DNA of 64,000 nt from Chitinophagales bacterium (lineage in GTDB: Bacteria; Bacteroidota; Bacteroidia; Chitinophagales; Chitinophagaceae), in assembly GCA_015654695.1 (NCBI GenBank), contig JAATGJ010000132.1, positions 62,001 through 126,000 on the forward strand. Direction: 5' to 3'. The notes under the pieces are model-generated. The model was given only the letters and a program-made list of their open reading frames with translations. It was not told the origin of the DNA and did not search any database. The position numbers and the translations under genes are program-made. Shown here piece after piece: positions 33,955-43,968 of this stretch. Position 1 is the first letter of the stretch. Each line of letters begins with the position of its first letter.

Positions 33955-36900
33955 ATGAAAATGTCATTAAGCCGCAAGATCCTTACAGGGTTTATCACCT
34001 GCACGATAATACTGGTGGCTGTTGCTTTTTTCTCATTCCGCAACAGTGAAAAATTTATTGATACCAACCAGTGGGTGGACCATACCCACGAGGTGATAAA
34101 TGAATTCAACCTGCTACTGGCCGCCACCGTTGACGCTGAAACGGGTGTAAGAGGTTATGTCGTCACTGGCAACGAAATTTTCCTGGAGCCTTATAATAAC
34201 TCTGCACAGGTCATCAGGGGCCATATCAGCAAAGTTAAAAATCTAACTGCAGACAATCCTGCACAACAGCAAAACATTGAAGCTATACAAAGAGAGGCAG
34301 ACCTGCACTTAAAATATTTCATGAACCTTATAGATGTCCGTAAAAATGATTTTGAAAAAGCAAAAGCAATTGTAGACACGGGGGAAGGAAAGCGCATACA
34401 GGATGAGATCAGGAGGATAGTGGCCAATTCCAAAGAAATTGAAACAAGCCTGCTGGCGCAGCGAAAAAAGTCCAGCGAAGAAGACGCCCGCAATTTTAAC
34501 CTCATCTTCATAATGCTGATGGTGATCATTGCTATAGTACTGGTCGTGGTATATTTTTTAATCAGTTCCAATCTTCGCGCCCTTAAAAAAGCGGAACAGG
34601 AAAGCGCCGGTAAGAACTGGCTTTTATCGGGCAGCTTTGAACTGAATGAAAAAACGAGAGGTGAAAGAGAAGCCGCAGAACTGGCCCAGGCCGTCATTGA
34701 CCAGCTATGCACTTATATAAAGGCGCAGATAGGTGTGATCTATCTTTTTGAAAACGGGCAGCTACACCTTGCCGGCAGCTATGCATTTCATTATAGAAAA
34801 CAAAATGCAACCGTTATCAAACCCGGTGAAGGACTGGTGGGGCAGGCGGCATTGGAAAAAAAGACGATCGTATTTACAGAAGTGCCGGATGATTACATAA
34901 AAGTAAATTCAGGCCTTGGTAATATAAGCCCGAAGAATATCATCATGCTTCCTTTATTGCAGGACGATGCATTAAAGGGAGTGGTGGAAATAGGCACCAT
35001 TCGTGAACTTTCCGCGCTGGATATGCAGTTTTTAAATATGGTTGCTGAAAACCTGGCTATTGTATTCAGCGCCGCGCAATCCCGTACCAAGCTGAAAGAA
35101 CTGCTGGAGGAAACACAACGCCAGGCAGAAGAACTGGAAGCGCAACAGGAAGAATTAAAACAATCGAACGAAGAGTTGCAGGAAAAAACAGAGCTGCTGG
35201 AAAAATCAGAAGCTGAGCTTAAAGCGCAGCAAGAAGAATTACAACAAAGCAACGAAGAGCTGGAAGAGAAAGCGAACCTGCTGGAAGAACAAAAAGAAAA
35301 ACTGGAAAATGCAAAAATGGATATTGAAAATAAAGCAAGGGAACTGGAGGTTACCGGTAAATACAAATCTGAATTCCTTGCCAACATGTCGCATGAACTT
35401 CGTACCCCGCTCAACAGCATTCTTATTCTTTCCCAATTGCTTTCTGAAAATAAAACCAAATCACTGGGCGATAAAGAAGTGGAGTTTTCAAAAAACATAT
35501 ACAACTCCGGCGTTGACCTGCTTGACCTGATCAATGAAATTCTTGACCTTTCAAAAGTGGAATCAGGAAGAATGGAACTGGATATTGCTGAATTCCAGGT
35601 AACAGAGATCAATGCCGAGATCACTTCCATGTTTTCCGAGGTTGCAAAAAACAAATCCATTGATTTTACGATCCGCAGTAATGAGAAAGAACTAAAAACA
35701 CTTACTACGGATAAACAACGGCTGGAACAGGTGCTCAGGAACCTTTTATCCAATGCATTCAAGTTTACAGCAAAAGGCGGTCGCGTAACCCTTGACATTC
35801 ATAAAGCGGTTACGGAAACTTCCTTTAAAAATAGTAAGCTGAATAGTGTTCCGGATGTCGTTGCTTTTGCAGTAACGGATACAGGGATCGGTATCCCTGA
35901 AGATAAACTGGGTATCGTTTTTGAAGCATTCCAGCAGGCGGATGGTTCTACAAAAAGAAAATACGGGGGTACGGGGCTGGGCCTTTCTATCAGCCGTGAA
36001 CTGGCCAATGCGCTCGGTGGGGAAATTCATGTTGAAAGCAAGGAAGGTACGGGCAGCACATTTACTCTATATCTTCCCGTGAAGTTTGATGTATCTGTTA
36101 TGACAGTACTTGATCGTAAAGTAGAAGTAAAAGAAAAGCCTGGTGAAGTCTCAGCAAAACAGAACAAAATTGAAAAATTTCCTGTCGTGGAGGGAGAAGT
36201 AAATGATGACCGTTATAATATTCACGAAAATGATAAGATAGTCCTTATCATGGAAGACGATACAGAATTTTCTCAAATACTGCTTGACTTCGTAAGGGAA
36301 AGAAATTACAAAGGTATAGTAGCAGCGCAGGGAAATACCGGGTTGAGCTATGCACGGCATTATAAACCTGATGCAATTTTACTGGATATGAAATTACCGG
36401 TAATGGACGGGGCCGAAGTGCTGAAGCATTTAAAGAACGATCCTGATCTCCGCCATGTTCCGGTACAGGTTATTTCAGGATATGACAGGAAAAAAGAAGG
36501 GATGGAACTGGGTGCGTTTGACTTTATCCTTAAACCGGTTGTAAAAGATCAGTTACAAAACGCATTCGATAAAATTGAAGATTTTGTCAGCAAAAAACTG
36601 AAAAAGCTGCTGATAGTTGAAGACAATGAACAGCAAAACAAAGCTATTCGTGAACTGATCGGGAACGGGGATGTGAAATCTTTTTCCGCTTATTCAGGTA
36701 ACCAGGCTTATGAAATGATGGGAAAGGAACATTTTGACTGTGTCATCGTTGATCTTGGATTGCCCGATATGTCAGGCTTTGATCTGCTGGAAAAGATAAA
36801 GGCGGATGAACAGTTGAATAAAATTCCTATTATCGTTTATACGGGGAAAGATCTGTCGAAAGATGAAAACAACCGGTTGATGAAATTCGCCAATACCGTT

Positions 36901-37404
36901 GTGCTTAAAACGGCTGATTCGCAGGAGCGCCTGCTGGATGAAACCATACTTTTCCTGCACAGGGTAGAGGCCCGGCTGCCAAAAGAAAAACAAAATATTA
37001 TCCGCAAATTGCACAAAACCGATGAGGTGCTGAAGAATAAAAAAGTACTGGTAGTGGATGATGATATCCGGAACATATATTCACTTACCAATGTATTAGA
37101 AGAAGAAGGAATGATTTGCCTGACGGCAGGAGACGGAAAAGCCGCGATAAAAATCCTGAAAGAAAATCCTGCCATTGAAATTGTACTAATGGATATAATG
37201 ATGCCCGAAATGGATGGCTATGAAGCGACAAAAGAAATCAGGGCTATCAGCAAATTCAATAAATTGCCCATCATAGCGTTGACGGCAAAAGCTATGAAAG
37301 GCGACAGGGAAAAAAGCCTGGATGCAGGCATGTCCGATTATATCGCAAAGCCGGTAAATGTTGAACAGCTTTTATCGCTTATGAGGGTCTGGCTGTACCG
37401 CTAA
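33955..37404 (+). CDS. hybrid histidine kinase: CHASE3-GAF-HisKA-HATPase with three receivers
   Basis: A 1149-residue membrane kinase. Two helices (~10-30 and ~185-207) flank a CHASE3-type periplasmic domain (TVDAETGVRGYVVTG). A GAF domain follows (~235-375), then a long glutamate-rich coiled coil (~380-465), HisKA with His480 (FLANMSHELRTPLNS), HATPase (DTGIGIP, GTGLGLSIS), and three receivers with phospho-Asp at ~811 (LLDMKLPVMDG), ~933 (IVDLGLPDMSG) and ~1080 (LMDIMMPEMDG). It heads an operon with a single receiver, CheR, CheB and a second kinase (4-14-bp gaps or overlaps). In Bacteroidota this set senses membrane/osmotic or cell-surface state; exact stimulus unknown. Confidence 0.95.
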   Translation: MKMSLSRKILTGFITCTIILVAVAFFSFRNSEKFIDTNQWVDHTHEVINEFNLLLAATVDAETGVRGYVVTGNEIFLEPYNNSAQVIRGHISKVKNLTADNPAQQQNIEAIQREADLHLKYFMNLIDVRKNDFEKAKAIVDTGEGKRIQDEIRRIVANSKEIETSLLAQRKKSSEEDARNFNLIFIMLMVIIAIVLVVVYFLISSNLRALKKAEQESAGKNWLLSGSFELNEKTRGEREAAELAQAVIDQLCTYIKAQIGVIYLFENGQLHLAGSYAFHYRKQNATVIKPGEGLVGQAALEKKTIVFTEVPDDYIKVNSGLGNISPKNIIMLPLLQDDALKGVVEIGTIRELSALDMQFLNMVAENLAIVFSAAQSRTKLKELLEETQRQAEELEAQQEELKQSNEELQEKTELLEKSEAELKAQQEELQQSNEELEEKANLLEEQKEKLENAKMDIENKARELEVTGKYKSEFLANMSHELRTPLNSILILSQLLSENKTKSLGDKEVEFSKNIYNSGVDLLDLINEILDLSKVESGRMELDIAEFQVTEINAEITSMFSEVAKNKSIDFTIRSNEKELKTLTTDKQRLEQVLRNLLSNAFKFTAKGGRVTLDIHKAVTETSFKNSKLNSVPDVVAFAVTDTGIGIPEDKLGIVFEAFQQADGSTKRKYGGTGLGLSISRELANALGGEIHVESKEGTGSTFTLYLPVKFDVSVMTVLDRKVEVKEKPGEVSAKQNKIEKFPVVEGEVNDDRYNIHENDKIVLIMEDDTEFSQILLDFVRERNYKGIVAAQGNTGLSYARHYKPDAILLDMKLPVMDGAEVLKHLKNDPDLRHVPVQVISGYDRKKEGMELGAFDFILKPVVKDQLQNAFDKIEDFVSKKLKKLLIVEDNEQQNKAIRELIGNGDVKSFSAYSGNQAYEMMGKEHFDCVIVDLGLPDMSGFDLLEKIKADEQLNKIPIIVYTGKDLSKDENNRLMKFANTVVLKTADSQERLLDETILFLHRVEARLPKEKQNIIRKLHKTDEVLKNKKVLVVDDDIRNIYSLTNVLEEEGMICLTAGDGKAAIKILKENPAIEIVLMDIMMPEMDGYEATKEIRAISKFNKLPIIALTAKAMKGDREKSLDAGMSDYIAKPVNVEQLLSLMRVWLYR

Positions 37405-37414
37405 AGCAATGATA

Positions 37415-37810
37415 ATGGAAAAACTTAAAAATAAAATCGCCCTGGTGGTGGATGATGATACCAGGAACATCTTTGCTCTCAGGAGTTATCTTGAATTGCT
37501 GGGGATGAAGATCCTCATAGCCGAAAACGGCAAAGAAGCTCTTTCCCTGTTGCAGAATGGCACAATACCTGACGTTATTCTTCTGGACATGATGATGCCG
37601 GTAATGGATGGCTATGAACTGCTGGCTATTTTAAAGCAGGATACATCTTTACAGCAAATTCCTGTAATTGCGGTAACGGCAAGGGCCATGAAAGACGACA
37701 GGGAAAAATGTATGGAGGCAGGGGCCTGGGATTATATTTCAAAGCCCATTGACATGAGCAATCTTCTGGATAAAATAACTAAATGGACCCAAAATAATGA
37801 ACTTCGATAA
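37415..37810 (+). CDS. stand-alone response regulator receiver
   Basis: A 131-residue single receiver: acidic pocket VVDDDTRN, phospho-Asp in VILLDMMMPVMDGYE, Thr in VTARAMKD and Lys in WDYISKPIDM. It has no output domain, so it probably relays phosphate between the hybrid kinase and other partners, as in phosphorelay shuttles. It sits ten bases after the kinase and overlaps the CheR start by 14 bp. The start is taken at MEKLKNKI; MIM six bases earlier is also open. Confidence 0.93.
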   Translation: MEKLKNKIALVVDDDTRNIFALRSYLELLGMKILIAENGKEALSLLQNGTIPDVILLDMMMPVMDGYELLAILKQDTSLQQIPVIAVTARAMKDDREKCMEAGAWDYISKPIDMSNLLDKITKWTQNNELR

Positions 37811-38609
37811 TAAGGAATTGAAAGACCTGCTCGAATCCGTTCGTTTTGTTTACGGGTACGATTTTACAGACTATGCGGAAGCCTCTGTTAAACGCAGAAT
37901 TGATCATTTCATGAATACAAGGAAAATCACCGCATTGGAAAAATTGGGGAAAATGATCCTGCACGATGAAAAATTGTTTGAAGAATTCATCCAGGAGGTT
38001 TCCGTAACCGTTACGGAAATGTTCCGGGACCCGGTTTTTTACAAAAGTATCCGGGAAAATGTTTTGAAACGGCTGGCTACTTATCCTTTCATCAAGATCT
38101 GGATCGCCGGGTGCGCTACAGGGGAAGAAATATATTCCATCGCCATTCTTCTGCAGGAAGAAGGGCTTTTAAACCGCTCGGTTATTTATGCAACCGATAT
38201 TAATCAAAAATCATTGCAGATCGCAAAAGACGGTGTTTACCCTGTGGAAAATATGAAAGCTTATACAGCTAATTACCAGAAGGCTCACGGTAAAAAATCG
38301 TTTTCAGAATATTACAAGGCAAAATATAACTCGGTCATGTTCGATAAATCATTAAAACAGAATATCGTTTTTGCGGCGCACAACCTGGCGGTGGATAAAT
38401 CATTTAATGAATTTCAATTGATCATCTGCCGGAATGTTCTTATCTATTTCAACCAGAAACTTCAAAATAAGGTCATCAATCTTTTTTACGAGAGTTTATG
38501 CCCTTTCGGGTTCCTGGGACTTGGAAATAAAGAATCTCTTCTTTTCACAGACAGGAAAAAGTACTTTGAAGAAATTGACCGGAAAGAAAAAATATTTATG
38601 AAAAAATAA
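37797..38609 (+). CDS. cheR: CheR-type protein-glutamate methyltransferase
   Basis: A 270-residue SAM-dependent enzyme that methylates glutamates on chemoreceptor-like proteins. The N-terminal helical domain is followed by IWIAGCATGEEIYSIAILL (SAM-binding), YATDINQKSLQIAKDGVYP and FQLIICRNVLIYFN. Length and order match CheR. There is no chemoreceptor gene here; the likely target is the coiled-coil/cytoplasmic segment of the adjacent kinases. It overlaps the receiver gene by 14 bp, implying coupled translation. Confidence 0.93.
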   Translation: MNFDNKELKDLLESVRFVYGYDFTDYAEASVKRRIDHFMNTRKITALEKLGKMILHDEKLFEEFIQEVSVTVTEMFRDPVFYKSIRENVLKRLATYPFIKIWIAGCATGEEIYSIAILLQEEGLLNRSVIYATDINQKSLQIAKDGVYPVENMKAYTANYQKAHGKKSFSEYYKAKYNSVMFDKSLKQNIVFAAHNLAVDKSFNEFQLIICRNVLIYFNQKLQNKVINLFYESLCPFGFLGLGNKESLLFTDRKKYFEEIDRKEKIFMKK

Positions 38610-38613
38610 ACTG

Positions 38614-39195
38614 ATGCAGGGTATAACCCAAAAATATAATGCTATTGCAATTGGGACGTCTGCAGGTGGTTTGTTTGCGCTTTCCGGAATCCTGGATGAA
38701 CTTCCTGCGGGTTATCCTATCCCGATAATGGTGGTGCAGCATCGTTCAAAAGACCAGAAAGATTTGCTGGAAGAAGTATTACAGAATAAATGTAAGATCA
38801 GGATAAAGCAGGCGGATGAAAAGGAAACCATTAAGGGCGGCTTTGTATATGTAGCCCCGCCGGACTATCATTTGCTGGTGGAAGCTGACAAAACTTTTTC
38901 ATTATCCTCTGATGAAGCTGTTCGTTTCAGCCGGCCATCCATTGATGTATTGTTTGAAACAGCGGCCATCGTATATAAAGATACCCTCGCCGGGATCATC
39001 CTTACAGGAGCAAGCAGCGATGGCGCAGCAGGAATAACTGTAATTAAAGAATATGGAGGACTCACCATTGCACAAGACCCTGCCGAAGCACAGTTCCCTT
39101 TTATGCCTGAATCTTCTATACAAACAAAAGCCGTTCAGCATATCTGGACATTATCAGAAATAAAAAAATTCTTATCGGAAATCAGTAATATATAA
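38614..39195 (+). CDS. cheB: CheB-type methylesterase without receiver
   Basis: A 193-residue methylesterase domain, lacking the N-terminal receiver of standard CheB. The catalytic triad is Ser16 (IGTSAGGLFALSG), His43 (MVVQHRSKDQK) and Asp136 (GASSDGAAG). With CheR it forms a methylation/demethylation pair encoded inside a kinase operon rather than with chemotaxis genes, suggesting adaptive tuning of the sensor kinase. Control by phosphorylation would have to come from the separate receiver. Five-base gap to cheR. Confidence 0.93.
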   Translation: MQGITQKYNAIAIGTSAGGLFALSGILDELPAGYPIPIMVVQHRSKDQKDLLEEVLQNKCKIRIKQADEKETIKGGFVYVAPPDYHLLVEADKTFSLSSDEAVRFSRPSIDVLFETAAIVYKDTLAGIILTGASSDGAAGITVIKEYGGLTIAQDPAEAQFPFMPESSIQTKAVQHIWTLSEIKKFLSEISNI

Positions 39196-39196
39196 A

Positions 39197-41050
39197 ATGA
39201 AAAAAAGCGATAAAGCCGCCATTTTAATTGTAGATGACAAGCCAGCCAATATTCTCGCCCTTGAAAGTTTACTGGCAGGTAAAGACAGGATATTGCTGAA
39301 TGCTACCAACGGAAAAGACGCTTTGAAGATCACATTGAACAAAGATGTTGACCTGATCATCCTTGATGTACAAATGCCGGGGATGGATGGGTTTGAGGTG
39401 GCGCAAATTTTAAAATCAAACAAGCGGACAAAGAACATCCCTATCATTTTTGCGACAGCCGAAAGTAAAGAAAGGAAACTGATGATGAAAGGATATGATG
39501 AAGGCGCTATAGATTATCTTTTCAAGCCGCTCGACCCGGAAATTGTAAAAGCAAAAGTGACTGTTTTATTGAAAATACAGTTGCAGCAGAAAGAACTGGT
39601 TGAAAAAAATCTATCCCTGCAAAAAAGCGCCTTGCTTATCAATAATTCCGCCGATATAATCGGGATCATTGATGCGGTATCATTCAGAATAGAAGAAATT
39701 AATAACGCCTTCACCAATATCGTGGGGTATTCGCCGGAAGAAACCAAAGGAACAGCGTTATCTTTTTTTCTGGGCACTGAAGACAGGATTTTTCTGAAAA
39801 GCCTGAGCGGACAGGCAAAAGAACAGTTATCATTTGAGACCCGTATTTATTGTAAAAACAGGAGTGTAAAATGGCTGCAGTGGAAGGTGGTCGTGAAAGA
39901 TGGAAAATGGTTTGTCAATGCAAGGGATAATACAGAAGTTAAACAGGTGGAAAAGATAAGGAATTATCTTGCTACTGTTGTCAAACAATCAAACGACGCC
40001 ATTTACATTCATGATCACGAAGGAAAAATAATTTCATGGAACGAAGGAGCGGAAAAAATTTATGGTTATTCGGAAAAGGAAGCGCTGAAGATGAAGATCT
40101 GGAATATTATTCCTGAATATATGGAGAATGAAATGGGAAACATCGTGGATAATATTCTGAAAGGGGAAAAAATCCAGGCGTTGGAAACCAGGCGTATCAC
40201 CAAACATGGAAAGTTAATAGATGTTTTATTTTCTGCCTCTGTCATAATGGATTATGACAACGACAGCAAATCCATTGCGATCACCGAAAAGGATATTACA
40301 GAACAGAAATTGGCCGATGAGCAAATCAGGCAATTAAATGCGGATTTGCAAACTAATCTTCTGCAACTGGAAGCTACCAACAAGGAGCTGGAATCATTCT
40401 CTTATTCCGTTTCGCATGATTTGAGGGCACCTTTGAGGGCCATGAGCGGCTACTCAAAAATATTAGAAGACAAGTATATGCCTGACCAGGGTGATGAAGC
40501 TAAAAGATTGCTTGACAATATCCGGGGCAATGCACAGAAAATGGGAGTGCTTATTGATGACCTGCTGGCATTTTCCAGGCTGGGAAGAAAAGACGTGCAG
40601 AAGTCTGATATAGATATGCAAAGGATGGTGGAAACCGTTGTAATGGAGATAAACAAATCAACTGAACATCATACAACTATAAAAATTAATCCGCTGCCTC
40701 ATGCGGATGCAGATTATACGCTGATTCACCAGGTTTGGGTCAACCTTATTTCAAATGCAATAAAATATTCAGGAAAAAAGGAAAAACCGGAAATAGAAAT
40801 CGGAATAATTAAACCGGGAGGCCAGGCTACTACTTATTTTGTTAAAGATAACGGCGCAGGCTTTGATATGAAGTATGCAGATAAGTTATTCGGCGTTTTT
40901 CAGCGGCTTCACAATCCCAAAGAATTTGAAGGTACCGGCGTCGGCCTTGCTATCGTACACCGCATTATTACCAAACATAGCGGAACCATCCGGGCTGAAG
41001 CAAAACTAAATGAAGGAGCAACATTTTATTTTACGCTGCCAGAAGTTTGA
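39197..41050 (+). CDS. receiver-PAS-PAS histidine kinase
   Basis: A 617-residue cytoplasmic kinase. The receiver (~8-120) has phospho-Asp in LIILDVQMPGMDG; two PAS domains lie at ~145-255 (INNSADIIGIIDAV, RDNTEVKQVEK) and ~260-375 (VKQSNDAIYIHDHEGKIISWNEG), then HisKA with His407 ([16 protein letters not shown]) and HATPase (DNGAGFD, GTGVGLAIV). The receiver at the N-terminus makes it a likely intermediate in a relay from the hybrid kinase upstream. It is the last gene of the CHASE3 operon, two bases after cheB. Confidence 0.95.
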   Translation: MKKSDKAAILIVDDKPANILALESLLAGKDRILLNATNGKDALKITLNKDVDLIILDVQMPGMDGFEVAQILKSNKRTKNIPIIFATAESKERKLMMKGYDEGAIDYLFKPLDPEIVKAKVTVLLKIQLQQKELVEKNLSLQKSALLINNSADIIGIIDAVSFRIEEINNAFTNIVGYSPEETKGTALSFFLGTEDRIFLKSLSGQAKEQLSFETRIYCKNRSVKWLQWKVVVKDGKWFVNARDNTEVKQVEKIRNYLATVVKQSNDAIYIHDHEGKIISWNEGAEKIYGYSEKEALKMKIWNIIPEYMENEMGNIVDNILKGEKIQALETRRITKHGKLIDVLFSASVIMDYDNDSKSIAITEKDITEQKLADEQIRQLNADLQTNLLQLEATNKELESFSYSVSHDLRAPLRAMSGYSKILEDKYMPDQGDEAKRLLDNIRGNAQKMGVLIDDLLAFSRLGRKDVQKSDIDMQRMVETVVMEINKSTEHHTTIKINPLPHADADYTLIHQVWVNLISNAIKYSGKKEKPEIEIGIIKPGGQATTYFVKDNGAGFDMKYADKLFGVFQRLHNPKEFEGTGVGLAIVHRIITKHSGTIRAEAKLNEGATFYFTLPEV

Positions 41051-41371
41051 GAATTTTTAAAAAACTGTTTTCAGATGTTGGATTGTACCGTTAGTGATTA
41101 ATCAACCGCTGAATAAGTGTGATCAACCTTTTCACTGCAACTAATAAAGATAAATTTTCGGGTAATAGTAAACACTTAGAATGATTCTGTTATAAAAACA
41201 ACTGTTGCAAATTCATTATTATTTACGAACTTTATTTATCATAATAGCGGGTTGGTAGTTGTGCTACTATGTATAATGCTCCCTATGCTAAACCGTTTGT
41301 TTTATTACGTTGCTGAGGAAAGCAATACGTAGCCTGATCATGGTTAACCAATAAGAATCTAATATTTTATT
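41051..41371. other. intergenic region before the TonB receptor
   Basis: A 321-bp AT-rich spacer with no ORF, terminator or shared element that could be recognised. It presumably holds the promoter of the TonB receptor - YfiR - kinase operon. Confidence 0.5.
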
Positions 41372-43414
41372 ATGAACAACTCTGTAACCGGTAAACGAGT
41401 TCATAATCCTGTACCCGCTTCCGCGATCTTCTTCTTCCTTTTTAGCCTGTTATTAATAACTTACCCGGGCCAGGCCCAGGATACCTTGCTGTCATTCCGT
41501 ACATTAAAAAAATTAAGCCTGGAAGAATTGATGAGCATTGAAGTGATCTCTGTCTCAAAACGTATGGAAAAGCTGATAACGGCTCCTTCCGCCATCCAGG
41601 TAATTACCGGCGAGGATATCAGGCGTTCCGGTGCTACCAGTATTGCTGAAGCGTTGCGCTTAGCAGATAATATACAAATAGGACAGAAGAATGCACACGA
41701 CTGGGCTATTACTGCACGCGGGTTCAATACTGACCTGGCTAATAAGCTTCTTGTATTGATTGATGGAAGAACAGTTTATATACCGCTTTTCTCCGGCGTA
41801 TTCTGGGACAGGCAGGATTATTTACTGGAAGACATTGACCGTATTGAAGTGATCAGCGGTCCCGGCGGCACCCTTTGGGGTTCTAATGCGGTGAATGGCG
41901 TGATCAATATCATCACCAAAAGTTCCAAAGATACGCAAGGGCTTTATCTGGAGACAGGCGGGGGCACCGAATTACGCCACTTCACAGGATTGCGTTATGG
42001 AGGTATGCTTTCATCCAAAATTTCTTACCGGGTCTATGGAAAGTATTTTGATCGGGACAATTCAGTTTTCCCGGATGGAAATGATGCTCCGGACTCCTGG
42101 CAAATGGGACAAACGGGGTTCCGCATGGAAGCCAACCTGTCTTCCAAAAATGCTTTTACTTTTCAGGGTGACTATTATAATGGTGAATTAGGCCTCTCTA
42201 CAGGAGGCAAAACCAAAGTAACCGGTGGCAACATTTTGTGCCGCTGGACGCATACTTTTTCTGATAATTCCTATACAAGTCTCCAGATGTATTATGACCG
42301 GACTTACCTGGCTCAACCCGTGCCTGAAAGCAGGTCTGGCGACAATACCTTTGTACTTGCCCCTGCCGGCATGCTCAAGGATGGACTCAATACTTATGAT
42401 TTTGATTTTCAGCATCATTTTCGTTTGGGTAAACTCCATCGCATTGTCTGGGGTCTTGGTTATCGCAATACACATGATAAGGTTCAGAGTGCCCCCGCCT
42501 TAGCTTTTTCCCCTTCGGTTCTGAGCCGGAACTTATTCAGCGGTTTTGTACAGGATGAGATCATGTTGATGAAAAATTTTTCTTTCATTTTAGGATCAAA
42601 GGTTGAACATAATGATTACACCGGGTTTGAATTTGAACCTAACGCAAGGATACAGGTAAATATTAGTAATAAACAAACGTTGTGGGGCGCCGTCTCACGG
42701 GCTGTCAGGATACCATCTCGTGTGGACAGGGATATACGGCTTCCTACCCCGGCATTTTCACCGATAATAGATAATATCCTGATTGGCGGGGCTAATTTCA
42801 AATCCGAAACGCTTATTGCTTATGAACTGGGATACCGTGCTCAATTGGGTTCAAAAGTATCTGGTTCAATTGCTGCATTTTATAATCATTATAACCATGT
42901 GCGGAGTACAAGTCTCAGCCCACCACCTGCTACTTTAGGCTTCCCGCTTTTCTATGAAAACAACCTCAAAGGTGAAACTTATGGATTCGAGTTAAGCATC
43001 ACCTGCCAGGTAGTTGATTGGTGGCGATTGCGCAGCGGCTATAACCTTCTCAGGGAAGACATCCGGGTAAAAACCGGTAAAACAGACTTTAACAACGCGC
43101 TCAATGAAACGGCCGACCCCCCGCACAGGTTTTCATTGAGGTCATCCATGGGTTTACCGCAAAATATTGAGCTGGAAGTTGGATTACGCTGGGTAGATGT
43201 TTTCCATTACAACAATAGTGGCGTTCAGGCCACGGTTTCCAATTATGTGGAGGCCGGAATCCGCCTGGCCTGGCAACCTACGAAAAGAGTAGAGATATCG
43301 GTTGTTGGTCAAAATCTTTTGAATAATCGTCATACCGAATACGTCATTTCTAAACCTAATCCGCCTACAGAAATTGAACGCAGTATTTACGGAAAAATTA
43401 TATGCCGGCTTTGA
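41372..43414 (+). CDS. TonB-dependent outer membrane receptor
   Basis: A 680-residue outer membrane transporter or receptor: signal peptide (IFFFLFSLLLITYPGQA), plug domain (LEELMSIEVISVSKRMEKL, IEALRLADNIQIG-like SIAEALRLADN, DIDRIEVISGPGGTLWGSNAVNGVINIIT), then a 22-strand barrel ending YGKIICRL. The VFWDRQDYLLEDIDRIEV pattern is like siderophore/colicin-type receptors without the SusC extension. Its place directly before YfiR and a sensor kinase suggests a sensory rather than purely uptake role. It overlaps the YfiR gene by 13 bp. Confidence 0.9.
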   Translation: MNNSVTGKRVHNPVPASAIFFFLFSLLLITYPGQAQDTLLSFRTLKKLSLEELMSIEVISVSKRMEKLITAPSAIQVITGEDIRRSGATSIAEALRLADNIQIGQKNAHDWAITARGFNTDLANKLLVLIDGRTVYIPLFSGVFWDRQDYLLEDIDRIEVISGPGGTLWGSNAVNGVINIITKSSKDTQGLYLETGGGTELRHFTGLRYGGMLSSKISYRVYGKYFDRDNSVFPDGNDAPDSWQMGQTGFRMEANLSSKNAFTFQGDYYNGELGLSTGGKTKVTGGNILCRWTHTFSDNSYTSLQMYYDRTYLAQPVPESRSGDNTFVLAPAGMLKDGLNTYDFDFQHHFRLGKLHRIVWGLGYRNTHDKVQSAPALAFSPSVLSRNLFSGFVQDEIMLMKNFSFILGSKVEHNDYTGFEFEPNARIQVNISNKQTLWGAVSRAVRIPSRVDRDIRLPTPAFSPIIDNILIGGANFKSETLIAYELGYRAQLGSKVSGSIAAFYNHYNHVRSTSLSPPPATLGFPLFYENNLKGETYGFELSITCQVVDWWRLRSGYNLLREDIRVKTGKTDFNNALNETADPPHRFSLRSSMGLPQNIELEVGLRWVDVFHYNNSGVQATVSNYVEAGIRLAWQPTKRVEISVVGQNLLNNRHTEYVISKPNPPTEIERSIYGKIICRL

Positions 43415-43965
43415 GAATTGTATTACATAAAACCCTGAACACCCTGTTGTTCACCCTGGTTACAGCCCTTTTGCTTGCACAAGCTCTTCCTGTCCGTGAG
43501 TACCAGCTAAAAGCAGTTTTTCTTTTCAATTTCACCCAGTTTGTTGACTGGCCGGCCAGCTCATTTGCTACAGAACAGTCACCCCTGGTCATTGGTATTT
43601 TAGGAGAAAACCCTTTTGGTTCTTACCTGGAAGAAACTGTATCGGATGAAAAAGTAAAAGGACATTCTGTGGTCGTTCATTATTTTAAAAATACAGAAGA
43701 GATCAAAATATGCCATATCCTGTTCATTAATCTCGCCGAAACAAAAAAACGGGAGCAGGCTGCCGAAACTTTGAAAGGGCGAAACGTTCTTACGGTAAGC
43801 GATGCAATTGATTTTTTAAAACAGGGAGGTATGATCAGGTTCTTTACCCGGGATAACAAAATAAAACTTCAGATCAACCCTGAAGCTTCCAAAGCAGCCA
43901 ACCTGGTCCTTAGCTCCAAGTTGCTGAGGCTGGCGGATATTTTTGATCCATCAAAAAATAATTAA
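43402..43965 (+). CDS. YfiR-family (DUF4154) periplasmic regulator
   Basis: A 187-residue periplasmic protein: signal peptide (LNTLLFTLVTALLLAQA), then the DUF4154 pattern EYQLKAVFLFNFTQFVDWPA, PLVIGILGENPFG, CHILFINLAETKKREQA, VLTVSDAIDFLKQGGMIRFF, KIKLQINPEASKAANLVLSSKLLRLADI. In Pseudomonas YfiR represses the diguanylate cyclase YfiN; here the downstream partner is a histidine kinase instead. It overlaps the receptor gene by 13 bp and stops three bases before the kinase start, so the three are tightly coupled. Confidence 0.9.
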   Translation: MPALRIVLHKTLNTLLFTLVTALLLAQALPVREYQLKAVFLFNFTQFVDWPASSFATEQSPLVIGILGENPFGSYLEETVSDEKVKGHSVVVHYFKNTEEIKICHILFINLAETKKREQAAETLKGRNVLTVSDAIDFLKQGGMIRFFTRDNKIKLQINPEASKAANLVLSSKLLRLADIFDPSKNN

Positions 43966-43968
43966 CAG

